Shown here piece after piece: positions 1 through 13,429 of a DNA stretch of 64,000 nucleotides. The stretch comes from Fremontodendron californicum (lineage: Eukaryota; Streptophyta; Magnoliopsida; Malvales; Malvaceae). Within the stretch, counting starts at the first letter, position 1. Every line of letters begins with the position of its first letter. Location: positions 8,961,241-9,025,240 of the forward strand of contig JAULJL010000010.1 in the NCBI GenBank assembly GCA_030761205.1, given 5' to 3'. The notes beneath the pieces are model-generated. The model saw only the letters and a list, made by a program, of their open reading frames with translations. It did no database searches and was not told where the DNA came from. Both the position numbers and the translations under genes were made by a program.

Positions 1-1824
1 TATAACCGATTTTTTATTAGTTCAATCCGGTTTTTACCAATTTTTAACCAATTGAATCAGTTTTATTCCGGTTTGATTAATGCTCGATTTAAATATATTA
101 TCCGAATCGAACAAACAATTAATTTTTGATTCGATCGATCCAATTTTTTAATCAATGATGAATTTGTACATTATATAGAATATAAATGTGTATTCATTAC
201 AGCAGTACTGAAATTACGGCTGCTAAGATTGTAATAATTAATGTCACAACTCATATCCAATTAATTGAAATTGAATGTAAATGATGTTTTGTTCCACATT
301 TTTTCAGCAAACGGAAAATGAACAATGAATTGGAATAATTTGACAGGCAAATATTGAAAGGTCCCACATTCAAATGAATTAATGCGCGCTCTCTCTATAT
401 ATTATTTAGAATCATAAATTGCCTACAAAAATCAAAATATTAAATTGGAACAGAGTTTAGTTTTTTTTAATAAATTAACAAAATTTAAGTCTTGAAAAAT
501 AATTAGTGTTTGAATTTTTTTTTCACCGTTAAATAAATACTGACATGACAAATATCACTTAATAAAATCGTGACACGAGACAAAAATGTCATGTCAATAT
601 TTACTCTAATATGCCATGTCATCATTAAAAGAAAAAAATTTCAAAAAATTTATAAAATTTCAAAAAAATTATAAAAAAATCTAAAAAATCCACAATTTTT
701 TTAAAAAAAAAATCAAAAAGATTATAAAAAATAAAAAAATAGGAAAAATAAAAAAAATATGAAATTTTAAAAAAATCTAATGTGAAGGTTAAAGTTTATC
801 ACTGTATTTTGATATATTTGAATTTTATCATTGTACTTTTATTTTTGGTAATTTTTTTTATCAAAACTAACGGAAATAAAATATTAATTTAATATATTTC
901 AAATGATTTTAATAAAATAATAAATATAATGTACATATTTCATATGTAACAAATGTGTACACGTGGAGTGCCACGTTAGAATAAATTATTACTTATTTTT
1001 ATGAAATTTTATATTAAAATAAATATTTTTGAAATATTATCAAAATAATTTTTTAAAAAAACTAATTTTAAGTCATTTGTTCTTATGCCACTAAATTCTC
1101 TTTGCAAGCAAATGTACAAAAAGTAATTCATGTAATTTTTTTTTTAAGAAAATAATAACGATAAGTATTGTCATTCCTTATTTTCTTTAACTAATTTCAT
1201 GTTAATATTAAATGGTTGGTTAAATTTTAAGTCACTCAAGAGTTAACATGAAAAATATTTTTAGATTATAATTAACTTAAAAGTTGTGATAGAAAAAAGA
1301 AATTTCATAAACCATTTTTTAAAGAGAAAAATATTTTTGATGATAATAGATTAGCTTAAAAATCAATTATGAATCTAAAATGATATGATTAAACATGAAA
1401 ATTAGTAATTTTTAAAATGTTCAAAAACGGAGAGTCATTCTTTTTAACTTTTTTATTTGCTTTGAAAAAAACATTGTTTGTTTTCTTATTTCTTCTTCTT
1501 GTTTTGGATTAGAGGTCATTTTCCCTTGTAATGCTTCTTTTTCACAATTTACATGTCTTTTTAAAAAAAAAAAAAAAATTGGTTGTTGTTAGAAAAAAAG
1601 AAGAAGATTAATAACAGTTTCTATTAAATTTATATAAAATCTTTAAAAATAAAAATATAATGACAAAATTCAACTAAATTTAACTAATTCAAAGTATAAT
1701 AGCAAAATTTAATCTTTTATTATAATATAACGGCAAAATTACCTTTTATTCCAAAAAAAAAATCTCATTAGCATTTAACACATAAATTGTTTAAGGGGTC
1801 AAATTGATCTTATTTTCGAGTTTT

Positions 1825-1871
<47 letters not shown>

Positions 1872-3267
1872 GTGTATGAAGAGCAGATGATTTTTTTTTC
1901 CCTTTTTGTTTATCATATAAGAGTAGATTGGAAATATATGAAAATGAGAACAAATAATAATAATAATAATTTGGCGTGCGCTATAACACGAGCAAACAGA
2001 AAGAAAAAAGTGGAGGACATGACATGACATTACTCTGTATGATGTGAAAAATAAAAGGAAATTATTAGTAGTAGTTATAATGTAGCCAATACAATAGTAA
2101 CAAAAAGTTAAAAGTCAAGGGTTATGACATTTCATTTATGAGTATTTATAAATATTGATTAAAAATGGTTTAATTATTATTTAAATTTTTTTATTTAATG
2201 TATTGTTTTTATTTAATTTGAAAAAATAATTTATTAATTATATTTTTCTTTTCTTTAATATTATCTTAACAAAGACTAGTGTATCACTAAATACGATTAA
2301 TATATTCATTTATCTAGAAGAAATTTCTACTTCAATGTTTTTTTTTTTTAATTCCTCATTGCAATTGAAATATGTACAATGGTACTGGAATATTTCATTT
2401 GAAGAGACTTTTATGTTTTTTTTAATATAAAAAAACATAATTTAAAATAAAAAAATTATAAATACGAATAATTGGATCTCAAACTTACTAAATATCATTT
2501 TTTAAAATTAGTTTTATGGTTTTCAGTTAAGTAAACTTGTTTGTCATGCTACCGATAATTATGATCGCTCTGGTAAGTATGAAAAATCAAATTTCAAATT
2601 TGTTGAATATTATAATTTAAGATTGACTTCATGATCGTCTATTAGATAAACTTGTTTGGTTAAACGTATTAAAATTCTATTTAATAAATTTTTTTGTTGT
2701 ATATCCATATTTATGTATTTTTTTTTTACCAATAGAATATATCTTTTCGAACATATTAAATTGATTCATTATTAACGTCATGTTTTAATTTTTACAGGTA
2801 ATTAGTATTTTGTTTTTCACTTTTAAATGGTGTCATTTTTATGAAGGCCTGCCCTTAATTTGGGCAATGGATCATTCCTCCATAGTGGATTGAACATTTT
2901 ACCCATGACAAATTCGGAAGTCATTAATGAGGAAATGAAAGATAAGATTATTGCAATATCTTAGCATAAAAAATATTTATTATTTGGCAAAAGTAAGCGT
3001 CTTAGGTCTCAAAAATCATGATTACTGGATAATTTCTTGAACATAATTAATTTCATTTTCTAATCCAAAATAATAAATTGTTGGGCAGGAAATAAATAAT
3101 TTTGGACCCACATTTTCTAGTGCATTTGCCATGATTATATTTCCTAATTCTTTATTTAATTTTGTTACTATTTGGGTTTCTTTGAGTTCCCTTTTGCCAT
3201 GAAACAGGGAACAAATTGATTACTATTTTATTTTATTTTATTCTCAGTCAAAGAAAAAAAAAATTAT
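1..3267. other. AT-rich intergenic DNA, no gene seen
   Basis: No open frame with a recognisable product and no RNA gene was found. The stretch is rich in homopolymers of A and T. It has a (TA)n microsatellite at about 1829-1864. The block around 780-900 (a phrase meaning 'kept low, then TTTATCACTGTA and TTTATCATTGTAC') looks like a weathered MITE arm, but I could not find its partner with confidence. Confidence 0.6.
1829..1864. repeat. (TA)n microsatellite
   Basis: About 18 uninterrupted TA units. Similar (TA)n runs occur near 7127-7152, 32277-32312, 32361-32386, 32944-32981 and 49908-49922, mostly inside or beside transposon remnants. Confidence 0.95.
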
Positions 3268-5678
3268 TTACCAAAATACCGCTCTTTTTCAGATTAATTC
3301 CCAAAATTCGCTATTTTTAAATCAGTTGGGAAATCGCCATGGCCCATGGCGATTTCCCAACTGAAATTTTTAATTTTTTTTTAAAATACCAGTTGGGAAA
3401 TCGCCATGGCCCATGGCGATTTCCCAACTAAAAATTTTCAATTTTTTTTTTCCCATTGGGAAATCGCCACCGTGGGTGGCGATTTCCCAAGGGTTTTACT
3501 TTTTTTTTAATTCTTTTAATAAATAATACAAATTATATAAAAATTATATAATTTTAAATTTTAAAAAATAAAGATTTAATAATTTTAATATATAATTTTT
3601 ATCCATGGCGGTAGAAGTGTTCATGGGCCGGGCCGGGCTCATGTATGGTATCAACACCACATTTGCTTGTCCGAGCCACGGTGGCAATTTTTCAACATTT
3701 ATTTATTTTTTAATTTTATAAAATTATAAAAATTATATAATTTTTAATTTTAAAAAATAAAAATATAACAATTTACCAAAAATTAAAAAATTATATTCGT
3801 ATTAGACCTGTTCATGGGCCGGGCCACGACCCGAAATTTTTTCCCTTGCCCAAGCCCATTTCGAGTCGTGCCGACCCGAAAGCCCATTTCACTATTAAAA
3901 ATATATTTTTATATATTTTATAATTTTTTGAATTTTGTTATTTAAATTTTTTTAAATTAAAAATTATATAATTTTTATTTAAAATTTATTATTTATTATT
4001 TAATAAAATTACAAAAACACTTGTCCAAGCCCGGACTAATACGACACTCTGGTTGGCCTTTCTCCCGGAGGTCCATTTATTACAAATACAAGTTGAAAGA
4101 ATTCGATTGACATTACGGATAGACCTGCTCATGGGCTGGGCAGCCCGTCCGACTAGGCCCGGATCACTATTTATATATTAAAATAATTAAATTCAGGCCC
4201 GCGAGCAGGGCCTTGGCAAGGAAATTGAAAAATTTCGGGTCGCGGCCCGACCCATGAGCAGGCCTAATTACGAATATAATTTTTTAATTTTTGGTAAATT
4301 GTTATATTTTTATTTTTTAAAATTAAAAATTATATAATTTTTATAATTTTATAAAATTAAAAAATAAATAAATGTTGAAAAATTGCCACCGTGGCTCGGG
4401 CAAGCAAATGTGGTGTTGATACCATACATGAGCCCGGCCCGGCCCATGAACACTTCTACCACCATGGATAAAAGTTATATATTAAAATTATTAAATCTTT
4501 ATTTTTTAAAATTTAAAATTATATAATTTTTATTATTTATTAAAAGAATTAAAAAAAAAAGTAAAACCCTTGGGAAAAAAAATTGAAAATTTTTAGTTGG
4601 AAAATCGCCATGGGCCATGGCGATTTCCCAACTGGTATTTTAAAAAAAATTAAAAATTATATAATTTTTAATTTTAAAAAATAAAAATATAACAATTTAC
4701 CAAAAATTAAAAAATTATATTCGTATTAGACCTGTTCATGGGCCGGGCCACGACCCGAAATTTTTTCCCTTGCCCAAGCCCATTTCGAGTCGTGCCGACC
4801 CGAAAGCCCATTTCACTATTAAATATATATTTTTATATATTTTATAATTTTTTGAATTTTGTTATTTAAATTTTTTTAAATTAAAAATTATATAATTTTT
4901 ATTTAAAATTTATTATTTATTATTTAATAAAATTACAAAAACACTTGTCCAAGCCCGGACTAATACGACACTCTGGTTGGCCTTTCTCCCGGAGGTCCAT
5001 TTATTACAAATACAAGTTGAAAGAATTCGATTGACATTACGGAAGACCTGCTCATGGGCTGGGCAGCCCGTCCGACTAGGCCCGGATCACTATTTATATA
5101 TTAAAATAATTAAATTCAGGCCCGCGAGCAGGGCCTTGGTAAGGAAATTGAAAAATTTCGGGTCGCGGCCCGACCCATGAGCAGGCCTAATTACGAATAT
5201 AATTTTTTAATTTTTGGTAAATTGTTATATTTTTATTTTTTAAAATTAAAAATTATATAATTTTTATAATTTTATAAAATTAAAAAATAAATAAATGTTG
5301 AAAAATTGCCACCGTGGCTCGGGCAAGCAAATGTGGTGTTGATACCCATACATGAGCCCGGCCCGGCCCATGAACACTTCTACCACCATGGATAAAAGTT
5401 ATATATTAAAATTATTAAATCTTTATTTTTTAAAATTTAAAATTATATAATTTTTATTATTTATTAAAAGAATTTAAAAAAAAGTAAAACCCTTGGGAAA
5501 AAAAATTGAAAATTTTTAGTTGGAAAATCGCCATGGGCCATGGCGATTTCCCAACTGGTATTTTAAAAAAAATTAAAAATTTCAGTTGGGAAATCGCCAT
5601 GGGCCATGGCGATTTCCCAACTGATTTAAAAAAAGCGGATTTTGGGAATTAATCTGAAAAGAACGGTATTTTGGTAAA
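3268..5678. mobile_element. Foldback / Mutator-like non-autonomous element with nested hairpins
   Basis: The ends are inverted copies: TTTACCAAAATACCG at 3268 matches CGGTATTTTGGTAAA ending at 5678, and the match continues for roughly 60 bases on each side. Just inside each end are near-perfect hairpins built on GGGAAATCGCCATGG and its complement (about 3325-3364, 3390-3430, 3452-3490 on the left; 4598-4634, 5520-5557 and 5584-5623 on the right). Further in, a second inverted repeat pairs about 3600-3840 with 4228-4470, centred near 4035, in GC-rich sequence with GGGCCGGGCC motifs. About 924 bp are duplicated in tandem (roughly 3725-4650 and 4650-5575). No transposase is encoded. Flanks are poly-A, so a target duplication cannot be read. 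The class (MULE-like or other foldback) is inferred. Confidence 0.75.
3725..5575 (+). repeat. Tandem duplication, period about 924 bp, inside the foldback element
   Basis: GACCTGTTCATGGGCCGGGC occurs at 3805 and again at 4729, and the flanking hundreds of bases follow with only a few differences. The junction lies in a TTAAAAAAAATTAAAAATT stretch near 4640-4660 that also occurs at the right end, so unequal exchange or slippage at this short repeat would explain the duplication. Confidence 0.85.
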
Positions 5679-8073
5679 AAAATATTTTTTTAGCTATATT
5701 TAGATAAAAAAACCCAAAGAAGTACCAAATGAAAAATAAAAAATTTCTTGTAAGGGAAGAGAAAAATTCAACAAAGGGCCCATAATAACGACATAGAAAA
5801 TGAAAAAGAAAAAACCCAAACGTGCCCTAAGCTATTTTTTTAATCAAATAAATAGGTTGATAAAAAAAAAGTCAGCAAGATCACATGGGGTATTAAATAA
5901 ATACTACCATGTTTGACTATATAATAGAGAGATTGAAGTAAAAACCAAGAATGAAATCCAATTTTCTACCCACCGACCACCAAACAGTCCCTTTAAAATC
6001 CAGCCATCCCAAAATTTTCAAAGGAAATATAGTAACAGAATCAAATTTTAATATTGCAAATAGCTTTGGTTGTCAATTTGACTAAAAATCACATCGATTT
6101 CAACAGATCTAGCTATCCATTCTTAAAGTTAAGTAAACAAGCATTTGATTCTGAATTCATCTAATTATAAAATAAACTTGATATACATATTTCATTTGAA
6201 TGGACGATAGAAGTCTTTTTCACCGCGTTAGTCATACTGTTTTGACATTGGACCAATAATAATATTCCTTATGCTTCAATAAAAGTGAAGTCTTAATCTT
6301 GTCTTGAGATTAAACTATACCTTTGAATTTAGTACGAGTTTATAGTTTAAAAAAAAGAAAATCGAGCATTGAAATCTCAAATTTTAACTCAACTGCCAAA
6401 TGAGTTATTGAATTAAAAATATATAGAGATTTTGAATTCGAATAGTATCAATTTTTTTTTTTTTTAGGACTTTGATCGATCTTTTGAAATTGATTTGATT
6501 TTAAAACAATATTAATTAACGAAAATATGATAAATGATATCGAACCAGCATGAAAGCCATGATATAGCACGACCCATCTTAGAAGCATCAATGGCTCATT
6601 ATTCCAAAAATTCAAAAAAATTCAGACGAATATAATCCAATGGAACCTTGAATCATGACCAAAAACTTTGTATCCATCAAGAACCCCACCTTGGAGGGCA
6701 TGAATGGGCTATCATCGAGTTCTTTGCATTTGTTATGATAATATGATGTGAAACATACAAAAGAAAACCTTGTGCTATAATTGGGCCAATTTGTTGTTTT
6801 TTCCTTGTATTATAGCTAGACCAACCTCATGTATTTTATCCACCTTTTTCATCAATATTGTACCTCATGGAAATTGATGGTTATTTTTAAGTTAATCATA
6901 AAAATTCTTATGCGTATATACGAATTTTTTTTTTATAAAAATTGTGGAAAAGAAAACATATATTGTTTATATCTCAATACAAATTATGATCCCGATCTTG
7001 CAAATATTAATTTCCGATAAATAATGACGTTATAACTTCAATTTTATTAATTCTTAATTTGTGAGGATTGTTCTAACTATATATAAAATCTTTAATAATA
7101 ATAAAATAAATAAAATATTTTTTGGATATATATATATATATATATATATATACACCATGATGTTTTTTTTTTCATCATGAATATATATAAATTATTGGAC
7201 TGACTATTTCTCAAATATAAACTAATTTCTTTTAATAATTAGTGGCAAAAAGTCTGCATAAGTTCAACCTGTCTTGTAAGCTTAGAAAAAAAATCTAAGG
7301 ATAATCCAACTTTCTAATCTGAACTATGCATGGCGTGAGCTTGAGGTTGCCTTACCTATGACTTAATATGATGCAACCTTTTTTTTTTTTAATTTCTTAT
7401 TTTTGGAAACAAGGTACCTACATAATTTAATAAGGCAGTTTTGACGGTTTCAAATATTTATCACATTAATTAGCTTTTTTTTTTTTTTTTGAATAAATGG
7501 AAAAGATTCATAAAAAAACAGAACCAATTTCAAGCCATAAGCTAGTAAATGAACACCCTACGAATTAAACTAATATATAAGAATTTATCCACCTTGAGAA
7601 TAAGCTATGCTTTTGGAAAAAAAATTAACATTTTAATTAAGGATATATTAATTTGTAAGAAAAAGTAGGCAACTGAACCCGAGTTTAATTCGAATTTAAT
7701 TCAGTTGATTTATATATTCGTCTTAAAAAAAATGACATTCAGTAATATGAAATTCGAATTCAACATATACAACCTTTTAATTATTCTCAAATTATGATTT
7801 TTTTTCAAAAAAAAAAAAAAAGCTTTGGAACAATGAAAATAAGAGAAAATTCAGAAGAAGAGTAAAAAATAGAACTGAAAATTTTACATGTATTAATAAT
7901 TATATCTTCTTTATACACAAGATTTCTCCTCGTACAAACAGAGGATATATAAACCAAAAAAATCCAGAAATTAGATCTTCTGCTATGCTATTATTTTCTT
8001 TTTCTACATCTGATTCACACTCCAAAAAAAGAAAAAGAAAAGATTAAACTAACTATTCCTCCTTTGAGCATCT
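5679..8073. other. AT-rich intergenic DNA, no gene seen
   Basis: No convincing coding region. It contains a (TA)n run near 7127-7152, several long T runs, and a SINE-like fragment near 7660-7775 (listed separately). Confidence 0.6.
7660..7775 (+). repeat. SINE-like fragment (copy 1 of a small family)
   Basis: The text TTTAATTCAGTTGATTTATA followed about 45 bases later by GAAATTCGAATTCAACAT resembles the A box and B box of a tRNA-derived SINE. Related copies lie at about 17755-17885, 20250-20380 and, inverted, 26935-27075. The assignment is by pattern only. Confidence 0.4.
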
Positions 8074-8307
8074 TCAAAGGAGAAACTTCCATATTTCCTT
8101 TTGACAAACAAGGTCACCAAAGCCTCCAAAAATGATTAACCCAACAACTCCATATACAGTAGCCACCAACTCTTCATTCATCCCAATAAGAAGATTGAAA
8201 ATGAAATTAAAAGAACCAAAAAAAGAAAAAGAAAAGAAAAACAAAGTCATGAGCACCTTTTTTTTTCTTCCCTTCCTGTTATTAGGAATAATAATTCTAT
8301 GAGATCT

Positions 8308-8547
8308 TCATGGTGATCTCCAGCTTTGTAAGCCAAAGTCATTGTGTTTCCTTGAAGGACCAGAAGCTGGAATAGGCAAATGTCTAGGCAAGAATCCCAA
8401 GAAGTGGCCTGTGTACTGAGATTTTGGCTTGATTTTGAAAGCGTTGGTGGTGGCTCTTGAACCATGGCAATGGCAAACAATGAAACTGAACATTAACAAC
8501 AGCCACAGAAGTAGAACCAGTTGTTGCCTTCTACATTGAAACATCAT
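8308..8547 (-). CDS. IDL: IDA-LIKE (IDL) secreted peptide precursor
   Basis: A complete 79-residue intronless gene. The N-terminus (residues about 8-28) is a strongly hydrophobic, leucine-rich signal peptide after two arginines, and the chain ends in FLPRHLPIPASGPSRKHN followed by a 13-residue tail. This is the PIP motif of the INFLORESCENCE DEFICIENT IN ABSCISSION family, whose mature peptide is the PIPxSxPSxxHN core; the RKHND extension resembles the IDL branch rather than IDA itself. Known family members are secreted, hydroxyprolinated ligands of HAESA-type leucine-rich receptor kinases and control cell separation and stress responses. The first ATG is used; the second Met directly follows it. 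The upstream side (8548 to about 8800, minus strand leader) is GA/CT-rich as in many plant 5' UTRs. No sign of decay. Which IDL it is cannot be fixed without a tree. Confidence 0.85.
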   Translation of the reverse strand: MMFQCRRQQLVLLLWLLLMFSFIVCHCHGSRATTNAFKIKPKSQYTGHFLGFLPRHLPIPASGPSRKHNDFGLQSWRSP

Positions 8548-9839
8548 GCAGCTGAGTTACTAAACTAGAGTAGCAAAAGGGCAAAGGAGAGAGGAAATAT
8601 GGGAAGAGAAAAGAAGTGCAAAAGGTGTAAATTGGCAGGCTTGTTGTATAGTTGTGTTTTGGAGGGTTTTGATGAGCAAAAGGTGGTGGTGAAACAGAGA
8701 AAGCGAGAAACTCAATGCAAGAGCAATTAGATCGTGTGTATTAGATTGAGGCCTTGGGGTTTTGTTTGTGTTTTTGAGTTATGTGTTTGCTTTGTGTAAT
8801 GTGGTGGAGAGGAAGAGAGAGAAAAGAAATGAAAAGAAAGAGGTGACTTTTAAAAGAAAATCAGATGCTTCTACAAGTAGTAGTAGTAGATGGAGTAGAT
8901 GTAAATTTAGAAGCAAAAAGTTGAAAAGCTTTGGGGGAAAAAAAAAGGCTTATATTTAAAAAACACTTGGAGAGAAGAGAAGTGAATATAAAAAGAAAGG
9001 TTGTTTCTTTGACAAATGCCACGAAAAGAAAAGGAAAGAGAAGAATGGGAGCAAAAGGATTGCAAAAAATTAGACTTGATAATATATCTATAGTATTTAT
9101 ATTATTTTTTTATATTATAATTATGTTTAAAATATTATATATTAGTATAATTTTTGATATATTAATAATTTATATTATATAAATTTTGATATATTTATAT
9201 ATTCGTATTGTGTTAATGTTATTTTTTTATATCGTATCATATTTTAATTATTTTTTCGTATCGTATTTAAAATTATCTAATTTAAAAAATAAATAAAGTG
9301 AAAGTGGGTTAAGTTATGTCGTATTTTTTCCATGGTTAGGTGAGTGTTTGGTCCCATTCCAAATTAAGGGCAGACTACAAGGAATTGCAACTGTTGTTTT
9401 AGACCTCAGATCTGGAAAACTTGTCTCTTGGCCAATTCCTATTCCTATTTTGTAGGCCTTTGATTTGAAGTTTACGTAATACTACACTTACAATAATGTA
9501 CAAATATAAGAATATAATATTAGTATTACATCCAACATATACTCAATTGCCCTAATTCAAGGGACAACACAGCTATGTCATTGTGCAATAACAGTAAATA
9601 AACAAATATTTCAAGTCCTTTCCTTCTCTTTTACAGTTTCAGTTAGTACTACCTCAATCCATCTCCATCTCTTCAATGTTTTTATTTCTCGATTGATAGC
9701 TACCATTCCTCTTTTCAGAAACAATTGTCACCAGATCGATCTCACAAAAATTCTAGGGACCGGTCATCATTGTTAAAAAATGATCAGATCTATCGTCTAA
9801 TCGATTAAATTGAAAATCGGTGACTCGCTCGGTTTGGTA
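8548..9839. other. IDL upstream region and intergenic DNA
   Basis: About 8548-9000 is the GA-rich presumed leader and promoter side of the IDL gene. About 9070-9290 holds one degenerate unit of a repeat that is seen again near 49414-50127 and 53987-54270 (ATTCGTATTGTGTTAATGTT and similar). No other gene was recognised. Confidence 0.5.
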
Positions 9840-9844
9840 CATAT
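9840..9844. other. Left target duplication of solo LTR D (CATAT)
   Basis: CATAT directly before the TG end, identical to 15925-15929 directly after the CA end. Confidence 0.85.
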
Positions 9845-10659
9845 TGTAGACATTTAATTTTATCTGGATCTTCTAAACAAGGTGTTTTTTTTTTACTTCC
9901 CGAGATGCAAAGAATCTTCCTTCGTTTTGCTAATAGGTCTCTAAGACTTAGATTCGAAGGTCAAAGCGAAAAAGTCAATTCTAAAAAAGTCAACTCCGAA
10001 AAAGTCAATCCTAAAAAGTCAACCATTAAAAAAGTCAACTCTCAGTCAAAATAAAGATTCGAAGTTGAATTGAACAATGGTGAAAGAATTTTGATAATCC
10101 GAGGTCTACAACGAAAGATATAGAGTTTGGAAGATGGGTTGCGGAAATTCAGAATAGAGGAATACCTAATTCAGAAAATTTCGAAAAAAGTGCGTAAACG
10201 ATCAAACCGGACGAAATTGGAGGTCCCAAATGGAATAAGATCAATAACTACGGATATTGGAAGGTCCAATTTTGGAAACGGAATTGAAGGAAGGTGCGGT
10301 TTGAAGGAAAATAAGGATTTAATAAGAAATCCACAGAATTGGGGAAAACTGCAGAGATGGCCTGATTTTGTGAATTTTGAAGCCCCCAGTTGATAAAGAA
10401 TGAATAAACAAAAATAGCCCAAGATCCAGTTTGAAGTGGATCCTAAGGAAGAGCCGGTTAGAGGGAAAAAGAAAAAACGAGAAAATTCCCGGTATTGAAA
10501 AGGGAAAAACTAAATTGGAGGGGAATTCGGTCGTAAAAATTGGACATTTTCGGAAAAACTCAAATTCAATATATAAAAAAGGCGGTGAAAAAAGAAAATT
10601 TGGAAATCGAACCCGTTTTGAGTAAAATCGAGGTTTCGGGGGTTAAAGGACAATATTGA

Positions 10660-11200
10660 AAAATCCGAAAAAAATAGGAAACGAGCTCGAAAAATATGAA
10701 AACTTCCAGACCTGAATTTTATATTTTATGGAAGGGATTGGTGAATAAAAATCCGAAATCGGAGCTCAAATGAAAAAAGGCAAAGTTCAGGTGCACTAAT
10801 CCGAAATTCCAAAGGAAAATTCCGAGAAAAATAGGAAACGAGCTCGAAAAATTATGAAAATTTCCAGATCTGAATTTTATATTTTATGGAAGGGATTGGA
10901 GGAGAAAAATATGGAATCAGAGCTCAAATGAAAGAAGACAAAGTTCAGGTGCACTAATCTTAAATTCCAAAAGAAATTTCCGAAAAAATAGGAAACGAGC
11001 TCGAAAAATTATGAAAACTTCCAGATCTAAGTTTTATAAAATTTGGAAGGTATTGGTGAAGAAAAATCTGGAATTAGAGCTCAAATGAAAAAGGCTAAAT
11101 TTGGGAGGCACTAAACCGAAACTTTAGAGAAAAATTCGGAAAAAATAGAATCTGAGCTCGAAAAAATATGACAACCTCCAGAACTAAGTTTTATATTGGA
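10660..11200 (+). repeat. Tandem subrepeats in LTR D, about 4 copies of 150-160 bp
   Basis: The phrase AATAGGAAACGAGCTCGAAAA recurs near 10672, 10831, 10988 and, degenerate, 11145, each followed by TGAAAACTTCCAGA and a purine-rich tail. The same subrepeat family occurs in A (about 34430-34900) and, inverted, in B (about 47070-47640, period near 159 bp). Confidence 0.8.
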
Positions 11201-13429
11201 TGGGATGAATTGGAAAAGAAAATTTCGAAATTGGGGTTCATTTGCAATTAAATTAAGTTTGGAGGGCCAAAATGCAATTTTACCAAAGAAATCGAAAAGG
11301 GCCAATTTGCACATAAAAAAGATGAATGGCCTGGAAATTTTCAGGCCATTTTTGGTCAGCCCTTGGATGAAGGTGGCTGTGTGATTATCTTGGATCAAAT
11401 GGCCAAGGATGGATGGCAAGATGACATTTTTACAAGAACAAGATTCTCCACTACTTTGCCTACATGGCATTTTAAACCAATAGGAAGGCTCCAATTTGCA
11501 AAGCCATGTCAAGGCCATGTGAAGAGCATGTGAAGCTAATAAGATGATGCCAAATAGGATAAATAATGTAATGTAGAAGGATATTTTTGTAGTAGCCTCC
11601 ATGATCTTGACAAATGGCAAAGATATTTTTTGAGGTAGGGGACACAAATGGTTTAGGTGGAATTGTTGGCCAATGGGAGGCTAGAATTCCCTATTTTTAA
11701 GGGAAACACCATGCAAATAGGGGACAAGCTCCATATTTTTAAGGAAAATAGGCATTTAGAGGGAATATTTTGGCCATGTGGCAATAGATGTTGGAGGAGC
11801 ATCGATTGCATGACAAGGGGTAAAAAAATAAAAATACACTCCAAGGTTATATGACCTGGCCAAGCATATTGATGGGAGGAGGTTTCATTTTTCTTAAGGT
11901 TTTTGAATATACTCTTGAGAGAAAAGAAGGAAGAAAAAGAAAAGAGAGGAGGAATTCATTTTTTTGCTAAGGCATTTTACTACTCTTTGATTTGGAAAGC
12001 TTAAGCTAGGTAGCTATATTCTTCTCTTCCTCTTCTATTATTTTTTGCTTCCATGCTTTCCTCCATGTCTTTGTTCATATGATATTGTTATTTTTATTAT
12101 TTTTATTTTCTTTCATGAAATAAAATTGTTTTTCAAAGTAAGTTTCTAAAGATTTCTTCTTCTTTTTATCAAATAACAAGGTTTAGCAAAATTTTCCTCT
12201 TACATTTAGCCTTGGCCGAATGGTCTAGGCCATTTTTGTGCTTGTTTTTGCTTGATATCTCTTGCTTGGTTGGTTGTGTTCATGTTCTTAACTCTTGGTT
12301 GATTCATTGTCATATGGTTGGTTGGCTGAAAATCATGCATTTCATGACATTTCAACTAGGTTTTTGGCCAAGATCAACTAATGATCTCAAGCCAAAAATC
12401 CTTGGCCCATGCTAGTTGGAAGAGTGATAGTTTAGATTGGGTATTCTGACTTTGGGATTTTTTTTTCACTACTCATCCATGGTCAAAATAGATTGATTTT
12501 TTCACCACGTACAATAGTCATCTAGGGGATACCATGGTATTTTTCTCATGATTTTTAGATTATTATTTTTTTTATCATGGTTGAAAAAAAATGGATTTTG
12601 ACAAAACAGTTTTTAACTCACTGTCTTGATTTTGGTAAAATTCGGTCATAGTATCCATGCTCCAAAAATTAAGCTGATTTTTTTTCCCATTGAGGTCAAC
12701 ATGTCTAGGTCTGCCCTAATTTTTTCAGAATTGTTTGAAATTTTTAGAAGGGTAAAAAAATCGATTTTCAAAACTGCCAGTGGGAGTCAGAATTGTATTT
12801 TTTAAGAAATAATAATTTTATGTTTTTATTAGTATACTAAGAGGGGACTGATTTGGGACATTAGTTACTGTCTTAAGGTGATTTCCATGTCATTCCAATC
12901 ATAAAATTTGATTTTATAAAAGTTGGGTCAAGGGTGATCAACCGGGATTTCAAAACTAGGAAAATAAAGGTTTTTAAAATAGGGGGTTCGGCCATGAGGC
13001 CATTTTCATCCAAAAATTCAAATTTTTTATCAGAGCCCAAAGTCTTTCGATTTTGAAAATCCAATTTAAGTATCTTCCTAAAGTAGTCGGATACCTTTTT
13101 AGGTATACGGATGTCCTTACTTCAAGGAAGAAATACATCTCCATGCATTGCATTTTAAAAATGGTTTTACTTAATTTGTCATAAAAACGTATTTTTCGGT
13201 TAATTAAACATTTGGCGAGAATTAGTTCCCGATCTTTGCCGGGAAGGTTAGAAAATTATTCAATGCACGTGTTTATGGAATCGAAACATATGGTTTTCGT
13301 TTTACTCGGAATCATGCAAGTGTCATATGAAAGAATTATTTTCCAAGCTTTGCCGGGTTTGCTGGGGAGTACGATAATATTTTCTGATATATGCCATTTA
13401 TGTGATTCCTCACATGGAAAATTAACTCC

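Noticed and set aside
11111..11647. 178-residue open frame on the minus strand
   Set aside because: Lies within solo LTR D, resembles no protein family, and its composition follows the AT-rich repeat. Not a gene.
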